64,000 nt of DNA from Helicobacter sp. 11S03491-1 (lineage in GTDB: Bacteria > Campylobacterota > Campylobacteria > Campylobacterales > Helicobacteraceae), in contig NZ_MLAO01000006.1 in NCBI RefSeq assembly GCF_002272835.1, positions 50,127-114,126 on the forward strand, written 5' to 3'. Shown piece after piece: positions 36,350 to 46,027 of this stretch. Both the position numbers and the translations under genes were made by a program. Under the pieces are notes generated by a model. The model searched no databases. It was not told the origin of the DNA and saw nothing but the letters and a program-made list of their open reading frames with translations. Position 1 is the first letter of the stretch. Each line of letters starts with the position of its first letter.

Positions 36350-37231
36350 ATGATGTCAAAATTTATTATCAGAGAAAAACTTTTTTTTCATGCCGGCAGG
36401 ATTTTTGCTTTTTTATGTTTGGCGATCCTATTGGGGATTTTTATTGTTCTTTTAATCCAATCTCTTCCGGCTATTAAAAACTTTGGTTTTTCTTTCATTC
36501 TATCATCACAATGGTCTCCTAATCAAGAAAAATTCGGAGGATTAAGCGCCATATATGGCAGCCTTATGGGAACTATTTTAGCCATGATTTTTGCCATCCC
36601 TCTCTCACTGGGGATTAGCATATTCTTAAATGAAATTTGCCCCAAACGCCTTAAAAATATTATTGGATCAAGCATTGATCTCCTGGCAGCTATTCCCTCA
36701 ATTGTTTATGGAATGTGGGGACTTTTTTACCTCACACCTGTAATTGGCAAAATATTTGGAGGGATGGGGCTAGGGATTCTTAGCGCTTCAATTATTTTAA
36801 GTATCATGATTTTACCCATCATGAGCGCTATTACTCGTGATTGTATGCAAACTACTCCTGATATTCTCAAAGAATCTGCTTATGCCCTTGGAGCAACAAA
36901 ATCCGAGGTTATCAAAGATGTCATTATCCCTTATGTCAAAATCGGCATTATTGGAGGGATAATCTTATCTCTTGGAAGAGCATTAGGGGAGACAATGGCA
37001 GTTACTTTTGTCATAGGAAACTCTCATAAAATAGCAACTTCTTTATTGACACCTGCGACAAATATCCCGGCAACTTTGGCTAATGAATTTGCAGAAGCAG
37101 ATAGTGAAATTTATTACTCAAGTTTATTTTATTTAGCATTGATTTTATTTTGTTTGAGTTTCTTGATTATTGCAACAGCAAAATTTTATCTAATGAAAAA
37201 AATACAACAAAATCATCAAGGCAAAAAATGA
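36350..37231 (+). CDS. pstC: Phosphate ABC transporter permease PstC
   Basis: 293 residues from ATG 36350 (a second ATG follows at once), chosen for the GGAG site at 36342-36345; a longer frame upstream would run through the promoter. Six membrane segments and the inner-membrane-component loop EALGATKSEVIKDVIIP-like sequence (here AYALGATKSEVIKDVI) plus GRALGETMAVTFVIG identify PstC. Takes phosphate from PstS across the inner membrane. Its TGA overlaps the pstA ATG. Confidence 0.94.
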   Translation: MMSKFIIREKLFFHAGRIFAFLCLAILLGIFIVLLIQSLPAIKNFGFSFILSSQWSPNQEKFGGLSAIYGSLMGTILAMIFAIPLSLGISIFLNEICPKRLKNIIGSSIDLLAAIPSIVYGMWGLFYLTPVIGKIFGGMGLGILSASIILSIMILPIMSAITRDCMQTTPDILKESAYALGATKSEVIKDVIIPYVKIGIIGGIILSLGRALGETMAVTFVIGNSHKIATSLLTPATNIPATLANEFAEADSEIYYSSLFYLALILFCLSFLIIATAKFYLMKKIQQNHQGKK

Positions 37232-38082
37232 AAAAAAAGAACTTGATCATCAACAAACGTATGCGCTATAGCCAAGCTATTCTTGTTATCTCAAGTATTT
37301 TTGCGCTATTAGCGCTCAGTATCTTATTTTTGATATTAGGGACTTTATTTTACAAAGGTTTTCATGCATTAGGACTAAATATTTTTCTCAAAGACACAGC
37401 TTCTCCTTGGGAGAATGGCGGGTTACGCAATGTGATTATCGGACAGCTTATTTTAAGCTTTGGAGCACTCCTGATAGGCATGCCATTAGGTGTATTAGGA
37501 GGGACTTATTTAAGAGAATATGCCAAAAATCCAAGACTGGCTAATATTATTCGCAATATCAATGATGTAATGATGGCAACCCCATCAATCGTGATTGCTA
37601 CTTTTATTTATGCTGTTATAGTTGTACCTATGGGACATTTTAGCGGCTGGGCGGGGATTATAGCACTTTCAATCATCATGCTTCCTATCATACTCAAAAC
37701 TACTGATGATATGCTTTCTTTAGTACCTGACTCTCTTCGTGAAGCATCTATGGCGCTAGGATCGCCTAAATATAAAACAATCTTGAATGTGGTTTATAGA
37801 GGAGCAAAAACAGGTATTTTAACAGGTATTTTACTAGCTTTTTCAAGGATTACCGGAGAAGTAGCTCCTTTGCTTTTTACCTCATTAAATAGCGCTTTTT
37901 TCACTTTTAACTTAAACCAACCTTTTCCATCCCTAACAATCACGATGTTTCAATATGCCTCATCACCCTATAAAGAATGGCAAGAACTTGGATTTGGAGG
38001 AGCATTTCTATTGGCTTTATTTATTTTGGGGATTAACATTACGATCAAAATCATACTCCATAAAAATAAAGGAAAAAAATGA
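37228..38082 (+). CDS. pstA: Phosphate ABC transporter permease PstA
   Basis: 284 residues from ATG 37228, in ATGA overlap with pstC. Membrane segments and [41 protein letters not shown] (ATPase-docking loop) and [15 protein letters not shown] are PstA hallmarks. Pairs with PstC to form the channel. Its stop overlaps pstB by 4 nt, so pstC-pstA-pstB are tightly coupled. Confidence 0.94.
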   Translation: MKKKNLIINKRMRYSQAILVISSIFALLALSILFLILGTLFYKGFHALGLNIFLKDTASPWENGGLRNVIIGQLILSFGALLIGMPLGVLGGTYLREYAKNPRLANIIRNINDVMMATPSIVIATFIYAVIVVPMGHFSGWAGIIALSIIMLPIILKTTDDMLSLVPDSLREASMALGSPKYKTILNVVYRGAKTGILTGILLAFSRITGEVAPLLFTSLNSAFFTFNLNQPFPSLTITMFQYASSPYKEWQELGFGGAFLLALFILGINITIKIILHKNKGKK

Positions 38083-38843
38083 GCAAAATAGCCTTAGAAG
38101 TAAAAAATTTAAGTTTTTATTATCCTTATTCAGATACTCCAAGTATCACGAATATAAGATTAGAAATTCCTCAAAATAAAATTGTTGCCCTTATAGGGCC
38201 TAGTGGTTGTGGTAAAAGTACGCTTTTAAGATGCCTTAATCGTATCCATTGCTTATATGCAGGAGTCAAATACAAAGGAGAAATCATCTTTGAGGACAAA
38301 AATATTCTCAAAAAAAAGACAAATCTAATTGCACTAAGAACTCGTATTGGAATGATTTTTCAAAAGCCCACTCCATTTCCAATGTCAATTTTTGAAAATA
38401 TAGCCTATGGTTTGAGACTTCAGGGGGTTAAAGATAAAATGGAATTATTTGCAAGGGTTGAAAAGGCATTAAAAAATGCAAACCTTTGGAGTGAAGTTAA
38501 AGATAGGCTTCAAAGGGATGCAAACTCACTCTCAGGCGGGCAACAACAACGGCTTTGTATTGCAAGGGCTATTGCCATAGATCCTGAAATTCTACTTTTT
38601 GATGAGCCCACAAGTGCGCTTGATCCTATTTCAACCCAAGCAATAGAAGATCTTCTTAAAGAACTTAAGAAAAAAATGAGTATTGTCATTGTTACCCACA
38701 ATATGCAACAAGCCCTAAGAGTAAGTGATTATACAGCTTTTATGTATTTAGGTAATCTTATTGAAATAAATAAAACTCAAAATATTTTTGAACACCCCAA
38801 AGAAAAACTTACTCGTGAATATATTGGAGGAAAATTTGGATAA
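38079..38843 (+). CDS. pstB: Phosphate ABC transporter ATPase PstB
   Basis: 254 residues. [16 protein letters not shown] is the Walker A with the PstB-type [19 protein letters not shown] the signature, and [12 protein letters not shown] the Walker [23 protein letters not shown] is typical of PstB. Last gene of pstCAB. No phoU follows, which is unusual for enterobacteria; the next genes are the reversed phoR-phoB pair. Confidence 0.96.
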   Translation: MSKIALEVKNLSFYYPYSDTPSITNIRLEIPQNKIVALIGPSGCGKSTLLRCLNRIHCLYAGVKYKGEIIFEDKNILKKKTNLIALRTRIGMIFQKPTPFPMSIFENIAYGLRLQGVKDKMELFARVEKALKNANLWSEVKDRLQRDANSLSGGQQQRLCIARAIAIDPEILLFDEPTSALDPISTQAIEDLLKELKKKMSIVIVTHNMQQALRVSDYTAFMYLGNLIEINKTQNIFEHPKEKLTREYIGGKFG

Positions 38844-38854
38844 AAATATTAAAT

Positions 38855-40207
38855 TTATGATAATTTAAAACTAAAAACAGAACCCTTTGCAGGCTTACTT
38901 TTAATTTTAAGTTCGCTATGGTGAAGCTTTAAAATATATTTGACAATAAAAAGCCCTAAGCCCAAAGAATTTTCTTGATATTTTTCTTCAATGCGATAAA
39001 ACTTTTTAGTAATGAGATTAATTTTCTTTTCTTCAATCCCCTCTCCATCATCTATAATTTTCACTTCTTTATCTTTAAGTATAATTTTAATTTTCTTTTT
39101 TGAATATTTAAGCGCATTTTCGACCAAATTAATGATCACATGTTCTAAGAGAATTTTATCGGCATCAACAATGCTATCTTTGAGAATCAAAGTTATATTT
39201 TTATTGTAATAACGCAATCTCAAATTAGAAACAACTTCTTGTATTAAAGGTTTGAGGTTAAAAGAGTTTATTTCAAGTTTGGCTAAATCATTCTCAAGCC
39301 TTAGGGCAAGATTTAGACGATTTAAAAGATTATTTAATCTTTGGGATTGAGCATGGATTTTGTTTAAAAACCTTCTCCTTTGAAGAATGTCTAATTCATT
39401 TTTTATTTCTGCTTGAATCATTGTATCGCAATACCCTGAAATTACAGCTAAAGGATTTTTTAATTCATGGGAGAGAGCAGCAATGATTGAAGAGCTTTGG
39501 AGATATTTTAAATGCAATTTTTTTGAATTTTTTTTGACTTTCTTTTCTTGTTTTTGAAGAATTTCAGAGAGCTTTATAATTAATTTTGAAATCTCTTCAA
39601 ATTCTTCAATAAATAAATGAGATTGTGAAAAATCTTCAAACTTCTTATGTGCAAGTTTATGGAGACAATAAGTTATTTTATCTAATTCTTGATGTATGTT
39701 TTTTTTCATCAAATAAATTAGCCAAAGACACAAAACCAAAAAAATTCCAAAAAGCGCTAAAAATTCTATCCAAAAGCTCAATGATTTTTTTGGAAGTTGC
39801 GGCAAAAATAAAGCAATATCATAAATCCTATCATCAATGGCACTACTCTGAGTCAAGCTAAGGTAATTTTTGCCTTCTATTTGGATATATCTATAGACAC
39901 GATCAGCATTAGAAGGTAAAAGGGCATTTAAAAAAATTTTATCGCTGCTATAAGTTTGATGATTTTCCTTGTCGATAACAACGATTCCTAATCTTGTCCG
40001 ACGCTGTAAATCTTTTAGAAATTTCGCATCCAGATTGCCTTCTAATATTGAGATATCTACCACTTCAAATAATGTATTTAATCGCTCATAAGAAACTTCT
40101 TTGTCTTGATGGTTTTGATTGTTATAAGAAAAAATACCTAATAACAAACAACTTCCAAACAATACCCCCAAAACCCCAAAAGAAAAAAGTTGGTGAAATT
40201 TAAACAA
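38855..40207 (-). CDS. phoR: PhoR-type sensor histidine kinase
   Basis: About 450 residues if started at TTG 40207, which follows GGAAGGA by 7 nt and overlaps the regulator by 8 nt; an in-frame ATG at 40252 would overlap it by 53 nt. Two membrane segments flank a periplasmic domain of roughly 110 residues. The H-box is AALSHELKNPLAVISGY, and N-, G- and F-type ATP boxes follow (NLVENALKYS, DDGEGIEE, LGLGLFIVKYI). Its place between pstCAB and pstS suggests phosphate sensing, like PhosS of Campylobacter; named by context. Confidence 0.8.
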   Translation of the reverse strand: MFKFHQLFSFGVLGVLFGSCLLLGIFSYNNQNHQDKEVSYERLNTLFEVVDISILEGNLDAKFLKDLQRRTRLGIVVIDKENHQTYSSDKIFLNALLPSNADRVYRYIQIEGKNYLSLTQSSAIDDRIYDIALFLPQLPKKSLSFWIEFLALFGIFLVLCLWLIYLMKKNIHQELDKITYCLHKLAHKKFEDFSQSHLFIEEFEEISKLIIKLSEILQKQEKKVKKNSKKLHLKYLQSSSIIAALSHELKNPLAVISGYCDTMIQAEIKNELDILQRRRFLNKIHAQSQRLNNLLNRLNLALRLENDLAKLEINSFNLKPLIQEVVSNLRLRYYNKNITLILKDSIVDADKILLEHVIINLVENALKYSKKKIKIILKDKEVKIIDDGEGIEEKKINLITKKFYRIEEKYQENSLGLGLFIVKYILKLHHSELKIKSKPAKGSVFSFKLS

Positions 40208-40877
40208 AAATATATCCTTCCGCGCGAACAGCCTTAATATACTTTTCTTCATCTTTTGGATTTAATTTTTTTCTCAAACGCTTAATAGCTACATTTACGC
40301 TTTTTGGCTCTCCTTGATTGTTCCAAATTTCCTCAAGCAAATATTCTCTTGAAAGCACCAATCCAATATTTTTAAAAAATGTCAAAAGCATTTTCACCTC
40401 TAAAGGAGTAAGCACGATCTTTTCTTCCTTGCTTCCTTGTATGCTTACAAGATGTGTTTTGGGATAAAGAGTGATTTTTTTATATTTCCATATTTTTTCT
40501 TCATTAAAACCTTTGTATCTTCTCAAAACAGCATGGATCCTGGCAATAAGCTCACCAAAATCAAAAGGCTTTGTAATATAATCATCACCGCCACGTTCAA
40601 GACCTTTGATTTTATCCTCTTGAGTATCTTTGGCGCTCAGAAAAATAACAGGCATACTATAGCCTTCCTTACGAATTTTCTTAACAAATTCCGATCCTTC
40701 TTCCCCATAAAGATTTCTATCTACTATCATCAAAGAAACATTTTCTTCTAAAAGTATATTTTTAGCGCTCTTGCTGCCCAAACAACCAATTACTTCAAAT
40801 CCTTCTGTTTCCAAACGATATTCAAGCAATTCAAGCAAATCTTCTTCGTCCTCAATTATTAAAATCAAATCTTTCAT
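40200..40877 (-). CDS. phoB: PhoB-type response regulator
   Basis: 225 residues. The receiver has the acidic pair at 10-12, phospho-acceptor Asp53 (MIVDRN) and the Lys in DDYITKPFDFGEL. The C-terminal winged helix (LTPLEVKMLLTFFKN, NQGEPKSVNVAIKRLRKKL, VRAEGYIFV) is of OmpR/PhoB type. It lies divergent from pstS, and two tandem TGTAAT operators in the region fit binding by such a dimer. The partner kinase gene overlaps its end. Could be called PhosR; the phosphate role is context. Confidence 0.83.
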   Translation of the reverse strand: MKDLILIIEDEEDLLELLEYRLETEGFEVIGCLGSKSAKNILLEENVSLMIVDRNLYGEEGSEFVKKIRKEGYSMPVIFLSAKDTQEDKIKGLERGGDDYITKPFDFGELIARIHAVLRRYKGFNEEKIWKYKKITLYPKTHLVSIQGSKEEKIVLTPLEVKMLLTFFKNIGLVLSREYLLEEIWNNQGEPKSVNVAIKRLRKKLNPKDEEKYIKAVRAEGYIFV

Positions 40878-40946
40878 CTTTAGGGCATCCTTGCATATTC
40901 TGTGAATTAAATATAGCTAAAAAAATTTATAAATAAAATATATTCG

Positions 40947-40979
40947 TGTAATTGATTTGTAATCATTGTGTTTTATAGT
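40947..40979 (+). promoter_or_regulatory. PHO-box operator and promoter of pstS
   Basis: TGTAAT at 40947-40952 and 40958-40963, 11 bp apart, and a weaker TGTTTT at 40969-40974. TATAGT at 40974-40979 is 10 nt after the second repeat, exactly as before pstC. Lies between divergent phoB and pstS, so it may also touch phoB control. Confidence 0.75.
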
Positions 40980-41012
40980 TTTTAAGCTATTCAATAAATC
41001 AAGGAGAATACA

Positions 41013-42017
41013 ATGAAAAATATTTTTATCAAGTCATTTGGCGTGTTTGCATTATTCTTTGCAACTCTGGAAGCAAGCTCTATTATCAATGGAGCCGGGG
41101 CATCATTCCCGGCACATGTTTATATGAGCTGGGTAAAATCCTATGAAAAATCAAGCGGCATGCAAATCAATTACCAATCTATCGGATCCGGAGGAGGGAT
41201 AAAACAAATCAAAGCAAAAACAATTGATTTTGGCGCCAGTGATGAACCTCTCAAATCAGATGAACTTGCCAAAAATAATCTTTTACAATTCCCTACTCTA
41301 AGTGGCGCTATTGTATTGGTTTATAACATAGAAGGGATTAAGGATAGCCAACTCAAATTAAGCAACGAAGTTATCAGTGATATTTTTCTGGGTAATATCA
41401 AACAATGGAATGACCCAAAAATCCTCAAAGATAATCCAAACCTTAAACTCCCTAATCAAAATATCCAACTAATTTATCGAAGCGATGGGAGTGGGACAAC
41501 TTATAATTTCACACTTTTTTTATCTCAAATTTCAAAATCTTGGTCAGATAAAATTGGCACAGGAAAAGCAGTTTCTTGGCCCCTAGGCATTGGTGCAAAA
41601 GGCAACGAAGGAGTTACACACTTAGTGAAACAAGTCAAAAATTCTCTTGGTTATGTAGAACTCTCTTACAAAAATCAAATGCATCTCTCAGCTGCACAAA
41701 TTCAAAATAGCGATCATCATTGGGTAAAAGCTGATAATCATACAATTACTAATGCGATCAAAAATGCAATTTGGGATAAAGATAAGGACTTTTATACACA
41801 ACTTATCCATCAAAAAGGTAAAGATACTTATCCTCTTGTAAGCGCAACTTTTATCCTTCTACCCAAAGATGGAAAAAATACTTCTAAGGTGATTGCATTT
41901 TTTGATAACGCTTTTAAAAATGGCGACGAAGAAGCATTAAAAATGGGTTTTGTTCCCCTGCCCCAAGAGATAAAAAACCTCATCAGAGAGTATTGGAAAT
42001 CCAATAAAGTTTATTAG
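41013..42017 (+). CDS. pstS: Periplasmic phosphate-binding protein PstS
   Basis: 334 residues. A signal peptide (MKNIFIKSFGVFALFFATLEA) precedes IINGAGASFPAHVYMSWVKSY, the PstS start motif, then QSIGSGGGIKQIKAKTIDFGASDEPL and YRSDGSGTTYNFTLFLSQ, the phosphate-binding loops. Delivers phosphate to PstCAB. Separated from pstCAB by the reversed phoR-phoB, with its own PHO-box promoter and an AAGGAG site. Confidence 0.96.
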   Translation: MKNIFIKSFGVFALFFATLEASSIINGAGASFPAHVYMSWVKSYEKSSGMQINYQSIGSGGGIKQIKAKTIDFGASDEPLKSDELAKNNLLQFPTLSGAIVLVYNIEGIKDSQLKLSNEVISDIFLGNIKQWNDPKILKDNPNLKLPNQNIQLIYRSDGSGTTYNFTLFLSQISKSWSDKIGTGKAVSWPLGIGAKGNEGVTHLVKQVKNSLGYVELSYKNQMHLSAAQIQNSDHHWVKADNHTITNAIKNAIWDKDKDFYTQLIHQKGKDTYPLVSATFILLPKDGKNTSKVIAFFDNAFKNGDEEALKMGFVPLPQEIKNLIREYWKSNKVY

Positions 42018-42574
42018 TATAACCAACCCATAGCCAATCCGGCAAAGTTATACCCCACATTTGGGGTTTTTAACCCTCCATTAGAAAAGTGCCTTACAAA
42101 AAGTTCTAAATTCCCCCACCCCCATCTTATCCCTAAAAATGCCTTTTCACCAAAACTAAAAGCCGATCCGACACGTGAATCTTGCTTAGATTTAATATAA
42201 AATCCCAAATTCAATCCAAAATAAAAATTGCGATACAAAGGGAATGCAATATCTTCTGAGATTCCCAAATATCCTAAATTATATTGCTTCAATTTTTTAT
42301 CTTTTATCGCAAGAAAACCACCCATCTCAAAATTTAACCTCCCAAAAAGACGAAAAAATTTATTCGGCTGTGAATAGGCTACTTCCATAAGATAAAGATT
42401 TTCAAATCCCTTCAAATCAAAACTATTTCCGATAGAAATATGAAGCGCATTATTTTTATCTCCAAAAAAAATATTTTGGGCTTGAAGAAAATAAAAAAAT
42501 AAGGATAAACAAACTAATTTTTTAAATATATTTAATCCCTTAAAAATTATTTTTAAATTACTAAATTTTATCAT
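42014..42574 (-). CDS. pagL: PagL-like lipid A 3-O-deacylase
   Basis: 186 residues. A signal-like N-terminus (about 15-32) is followed by beta-barrel strands. ELFVRHFSNGGLKTPNVGYN carries His162 and Ser164 of the PagL catalytic site in the right spacing. At Ser+12, where PagL has its supporting Glu, I read Asn176. PagL removes the 3-O acyl chain of lipid A in the outer membrane. The missing Glu may lower activity or mean a different alignment. Ends convergent with pstS, overlapping by 4 nt. Confidence 0.72.
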   Translation of the reverse strand: MIKFSNLKIIFKGLNIFKKLVCLSLFFYFLQAQNIFFGDKNNALHISIGNSFDLKGFENLYLMEVAYSQPNKFFRLFGRLNFEMGGFLAIKDKKLKQYNLGYLGISEDIAFPLYRNFYFGLNLGFYIKSKQDSRVGSAFSFGEKAFLGIRWGWGNLELFVRHFSNGGLKTPNVGYNFAGLAMGWLY

Positions 42575-42658
42575 TAATTATAAAAATATAGTATAAAAAT
42601 AATTATTTAAATAAATTTTGATAGAATTTGAAGTCAGTTATAAAAAGGAGAGATTGAG

Positions 42659-43207
42659 ATGAAAAATTTTAAAATAGATTTGGAACTGGATGAAAATGGA
42701 TTTTTAGATGATAAATATGGTGGGAACGCGGCTAAAGAGTTTCTGGACGATGAAGGCTATCCTGATTTTTCACCTAAAATATGTTGGGAAAAAATACAAG
42801 GAGCAAAAAGCTATGCTCTTGAATTGATTGATTATGATTCTTGCCCTGTGGCAGGCAAAATATTTGTCCATTGGGTAGTTGGGAATATCGCAGAAAATAA
42901 ACTTGAAGAAAATGCAAGCAGATTAGACAAAAATATCATTCAAGGTATTAACAGCATGACACAAGGATTTTTGAGAACAGAATTAGATGACAAACAAAAA
43001 TTAACCTCAAATATAAAAACAAGTAAATATATTGGTCCCATGCCTCCTGATGGGGATCACCATTATTTATTCAATGTTTATGCCTTAGATATTCCTAAAT
43101 TAGAAATTATTTTTCCATTTTTCATCAGTGATTTACATGATGCTATGAGGGGTCATATCCTGGATATAGGACGCATTGAATTTAAATACAGACAATACAA
43201 ACATTAA
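42659..43207 (+). CDS. YbhB/YbcL family PEBP-like protein
   Basis: 182 residues. Phosphatidylethanolamine-binding fold shown by SPKICWEKIQGAKSYALELID, the ligand-pocket DYDSCPVAGKIFVHWVVGNI, and IGPMPPDGDHHYLFNVYALD. No signal peptide, so cytoplasmic. H. pylori has a comparable YbhB-type protein. Bacterial role is unclear. AAAAGGAGAG gives a strong ribosome site. It is divergent from pagL across an 84-bp gap. Confidence 0.9.
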   Translation: MKNFKIDLELDENGFLDDKYGGNAAKEFLDDEGYPDFSPKICWEKIQGAKSYALELIDYDSCPVAGKIFVHWVVGNIAENKLEENASRLDKNIIQGINSMTQGFLRTELDDKQKLTSNIKTSKYIGPMPPDGDHHYLFNVYALDIPKLEIIFPFFISDLHDAMRGHILDIGRIEFKYRQYKH

Positions 43208-43400
43208 GTTTTTTATCAAAAGCTAATAAATATCCTTTTATAATATTTATAATTTTTATTTATTTTATTAAAAAAATAAAATTTAATTGTATTTATTTAA
43301 TAAAATATATTAATATATCTCCATAAGAAAGTTATTTCATAAAATGAATATTTGTGGCTTAGCTTGATTATAGAGAAAATATCCGTTTTAAAGGAACACG

Positions 43401-44117
43401 ATGAAGAGAATTTTAGTAGGGGGCTTGTGCTCTTTAGTTTTAAACTCATTTTTGGCAGCAGAAGATAGTGGAGCATTCCTTGGGCTGAGTTATCAATATG
43501 GATCTGTAAAATTCAAACAAGATCTTAATATGAATATAACAACGCCTTTAGCAACCACGAATACACCTAAGTCAATTCGGGAAAAAACATCCATGAATGG
43601 AGCCGGGATCAAAATCGGTTATAAACAATTTTTTGGACAATCCAAATGGTTTGGTCTGCGTTATTATGCTTTTTTGGACTATGGCTATTCTAATTTTGGC
43701 AAAAAAGTCTTGCCTGATGAAGATTATTATGTCCATATGCTGAATTATGGAGTAGGTCTGGACACATTATGGAATCTTGTAAATACTCAAAATGGCAGCT
43801 TTGGTCTTTTTGTTGGTGTAGGAGTTGGAGGAGATACTTGGATTGCTAATGGCAAAGAATATCAAAAAAAGCAATTCCCAAATGGGAAGGCTAATTATAC
43901 AAACTTTCAAACACTCATTGATGCAGGCTTGCGGACAAATTTTCACAAACACCATGGTTTTGAGCTTGGAGTGAAAATCCCCCTCCTTCAAGATGAAATC
44001 TTCAAAGATGTCAATGACACGCTCCGCCCAAATGTAGCCACTACAATCAAAGAAAATCTCAAAACAGATATACAACGTCGATATTCTGTATATCTTAGCT
44101 ATCTCTATACTTTTTAA
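43401..44117 (+). CDS. Helicobacter-type outer-membrane protein
   Basis: 238 residues. Signal peptide (MKRILVGGLCSLVLNSFLAA), then strands with GAGIKIGYKQFFG and KWFGLRYYAFLDYGYSNFG, and the C-terminus QRRYSVYLSYLYTF. The FxIGYKxFFG and LRYYxFxDYG segments are the hallmarks of the Helicobacter Hop/Hor OMP family, whose members serve as adhesins or porins. This is a small member and its ligand is unknown. AT-rich DNA of 190 bp upstream should carry its promoter. Confidence 0.85.
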   Translation: MKRILVGGLCSLVLNSFLAAEDSGAFLGLSYQYGSVKFKQDLNMNITTPLATTNTPKSIREKTSMNGAGIKIGYKQFFGQSKWFGLRYYAFLDYGYSNFGKKVLPDEDYYVHMLNYGVGLDTLWNLVNTQNGSFGLFVGVGVGGDTWIANGKEYQKKQFPNGKANYTNFQTLIDAGLRTNFHKHHGFELGVKIPLLQDEIFKDVNDTLRPNVATTIKENLKTDIQRRYSVYLSYLYTF

Positions 44118-44124
44118 ATCTATG

Positions 44125-44148
44125 AGAAAAGAGTTAAAACTCTTTTCT
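44125..44148. terminator. Hairpin between OMP and ggt
   Basis: AGAAAAGAGTT (44125-44135) and AACTCTTTTCT (44138-44148) form a near-perfect stem overlapping the ggt stop. It sits between convergent genes and probably ends the OMP transcript, with only weak T-richness after it. Confidence 0.5.
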
Positions 44149-45810
44149 GGGATCTCCTGAGCCATACATAATATGGGTTACAGGATCAATTAATATCGCA
44201 TTAACATCACCCATTACAGGCTTGGTAACAATTTTATACCCCATTTTCATAAGATTATCTTTGACATCTTCACTCATGCCGTATTTTTCAATCCTAATTT
44301 CATCCGGAAGCCATTGCATATGAAATCTCGGGGCTTGGATTGCTTCAGAAATATTCATTTGATGATCAATAGCATTACTAATGACCTGCAAAACCGTAGT
44401 AATAATTCTCGCCCCACCCGGACTCCCTACAACCATAAAAAGCTTGCCATCTTTAAGCACAATAGTTGGGGACATTGAACTCAAGGGTCTTTTATTGGGG
44501 GCTATTGCATTAGCATCCCCTCCGATAAGACCATAAAGATTAGGAGTGCCCGGTTTAATGGAAAAATCATCCATTTCATTATTAAGCAAGAATCCTGCTC
44601 CTTCTATGGCTGCTGCACTCCCATAAGAAGCATTAATAGTATAAGTAACACTTACAGCATTTCCCCATTTATCAGCCACAGAATAATGGGTAGTATTCTC
44701 TCCTTCATGAATTTGTCCTAATCCGGGATTGATTTTTGAACTTGGAGTTGCCTTTTGGGGTAAAATATTGGCATAGATTTTTTTTGCATAAGCCTTATTG
44801 ATAAGCTTTTCTACAGGGACATTGACAAAGTCAGGATCACCCATATATACAGATCTGTCTGCATAAGCTTGTCTCATTGCTTCTGCCATAATATGGATAG
44901 TTTTTGATGATCCAAACCCTAACTTAGCAATATCTGCATTTTCCATTACATTCAAAATCTCAATAATATGAGTACCTCCCGAACTTGGAGGAGCCATAGA
45001 TACAATCTCATAACCCCGATAATTACCAACAATAGGCTTCCTCCATTTAACCTGATAAGACGCCAGATCTTCCTTAGTAATAATCCCTCCATTTTTTGCC
45101 ATATCCTGTGCAATCAAATCAGCTATTTTCCCCTCATAAAAAGCATTCGAACCTTCTTTTTGAATCAATTTGAGTGTTTTGGCAAGATCTTTTTGTATAA
45201 ATAAATCTCCTTCTTCATAGGTTTTCCCATCCTTTTTGAGAAAATATTTTCCAGAAGAAGCAAATTTAGCAAAATCTTTTTTGGCTTCTGCCATTGTTTG
45301 GGCTTGTCTTTGGGAAATAATAAAACCATTTTCAGCTAATATAATTGCCGGAGATATGAGTTCAGAGAGTTTTTTAGTCCCATATTTTTCAAGCATTGCG
45401 CTCATTCCCGCAACAGTACCCGGCACTCCGGCTGCCAAATAACCAATAGTGCTCAAATCAGAAATAACATTTCCTTTTTTATCCAAATACATATTTTTAG
45501 TTGCCTTAAGAGGGGCTTTTTCCCTAAAGTCCAATGTGATATTTTCACCATTAGCCAAATGGATAACACCAAAACCTCCACCACCTAAGTTGCCTGCAGC
45601 AGGATGAACAACTGCCAATACATAACCCATAGCTACAGCAGCATCTATGGCATTGCCACCTTTATCAAGCACTTCTTTGCCTACTTTGTTAGCTAACTCA
45701 TGGCTGCTTAATGCAAGTCCTGTAGTATCTTTTATAGGAGGATAAGCAGCCGCATTTAAAAATACTAATCCAATCACAAATAAACTTATCATTAATGTAA
45801 TTTTTTTCAT
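44134..45810 (-). CDS. ggt: Gamma-glutamyltranspeptidase
   Basis: 558 residues. A signal peptide (about 1-20) targets the periplasm. The proenzyme cleaves itself before the catalytic Thr373 in ENTTHYSV, giving a large and a small subunit. HPAAGNLGGGGFGVIH and REKAPLKATKNMYLD are substrate-side motifs, and PLSSMSPTIVLKDGKLFMVVGSPGG closes the active site. Hydrolyses glutathione and glutamine; in Helicobacter it aids colonisation and inhibits T cells. The length is near the 567 of H. pylori. Divergent from an MFS transporter. Confidence 0.96.
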   Translation of the reverse strand: MKKITLMISLFVIGLVFLNAAAYPPIKDTTGLALSSHELANKVGKEVLDKGGNAIDAAVAMGYVLAVVHPAAGNLGGGGFGVIHLANGENITLDFREKAPLKATKNMYLDKKGNVISDLSTIGYLAAGVPGTVAGMSAMLEKYGTKKLSELISPAIILAENGFIISQRQAQTMAEAKKDFAKFASSGKYFLKKDGKTYEEGDLFIQKDLAKTLKLIQKEGSNAFYEGKIADLIAQDMAKNGGIITKEDLASYQVKWRKPIVGNYRGYEIVSMAPPSSGGTHIIEILNVMENADIAKLGFGSSKTIHIMAEAMRQAYADRSVYMGDPDFVNVPVEKLINKAYAKKIYANILPQKATPSSKINPGLGQIHEGENTTHYSVADKWGNAVSVTYTINASYGSAAAIEGAGFLLNNEMDDFSIKPGTPNLYGLIGGDANAIAPNKRPLSSMSPTIVLKDGKLFMVVGSPGGARIITTVLQVISNAIDHQMNISEAIQAPRFHMQWLPDEIRIEKYGMSEDVKDNLMKMGYKIVTKPVMGDVNAILIDPVTHIMYGSGDPRKEF

Positions 45811-46027
45811 TTTTATCCTTTTTTTTATTTATATCCTATATACTAAATCCCCTGCATTTAAATTCTAACAATAATCAAAATTTTATGCAAGATCTTAAAA
45901 AATTATATAAAAGTGTTTCTTTTTTGGACATATTAGAATAATATTTTTATTTTATATTAGCTATTTTTAATAATAAGAGCATTTATAGAAGATAATCAGA
46001 TATAAAATAAAATCTACAGGGATTGAT

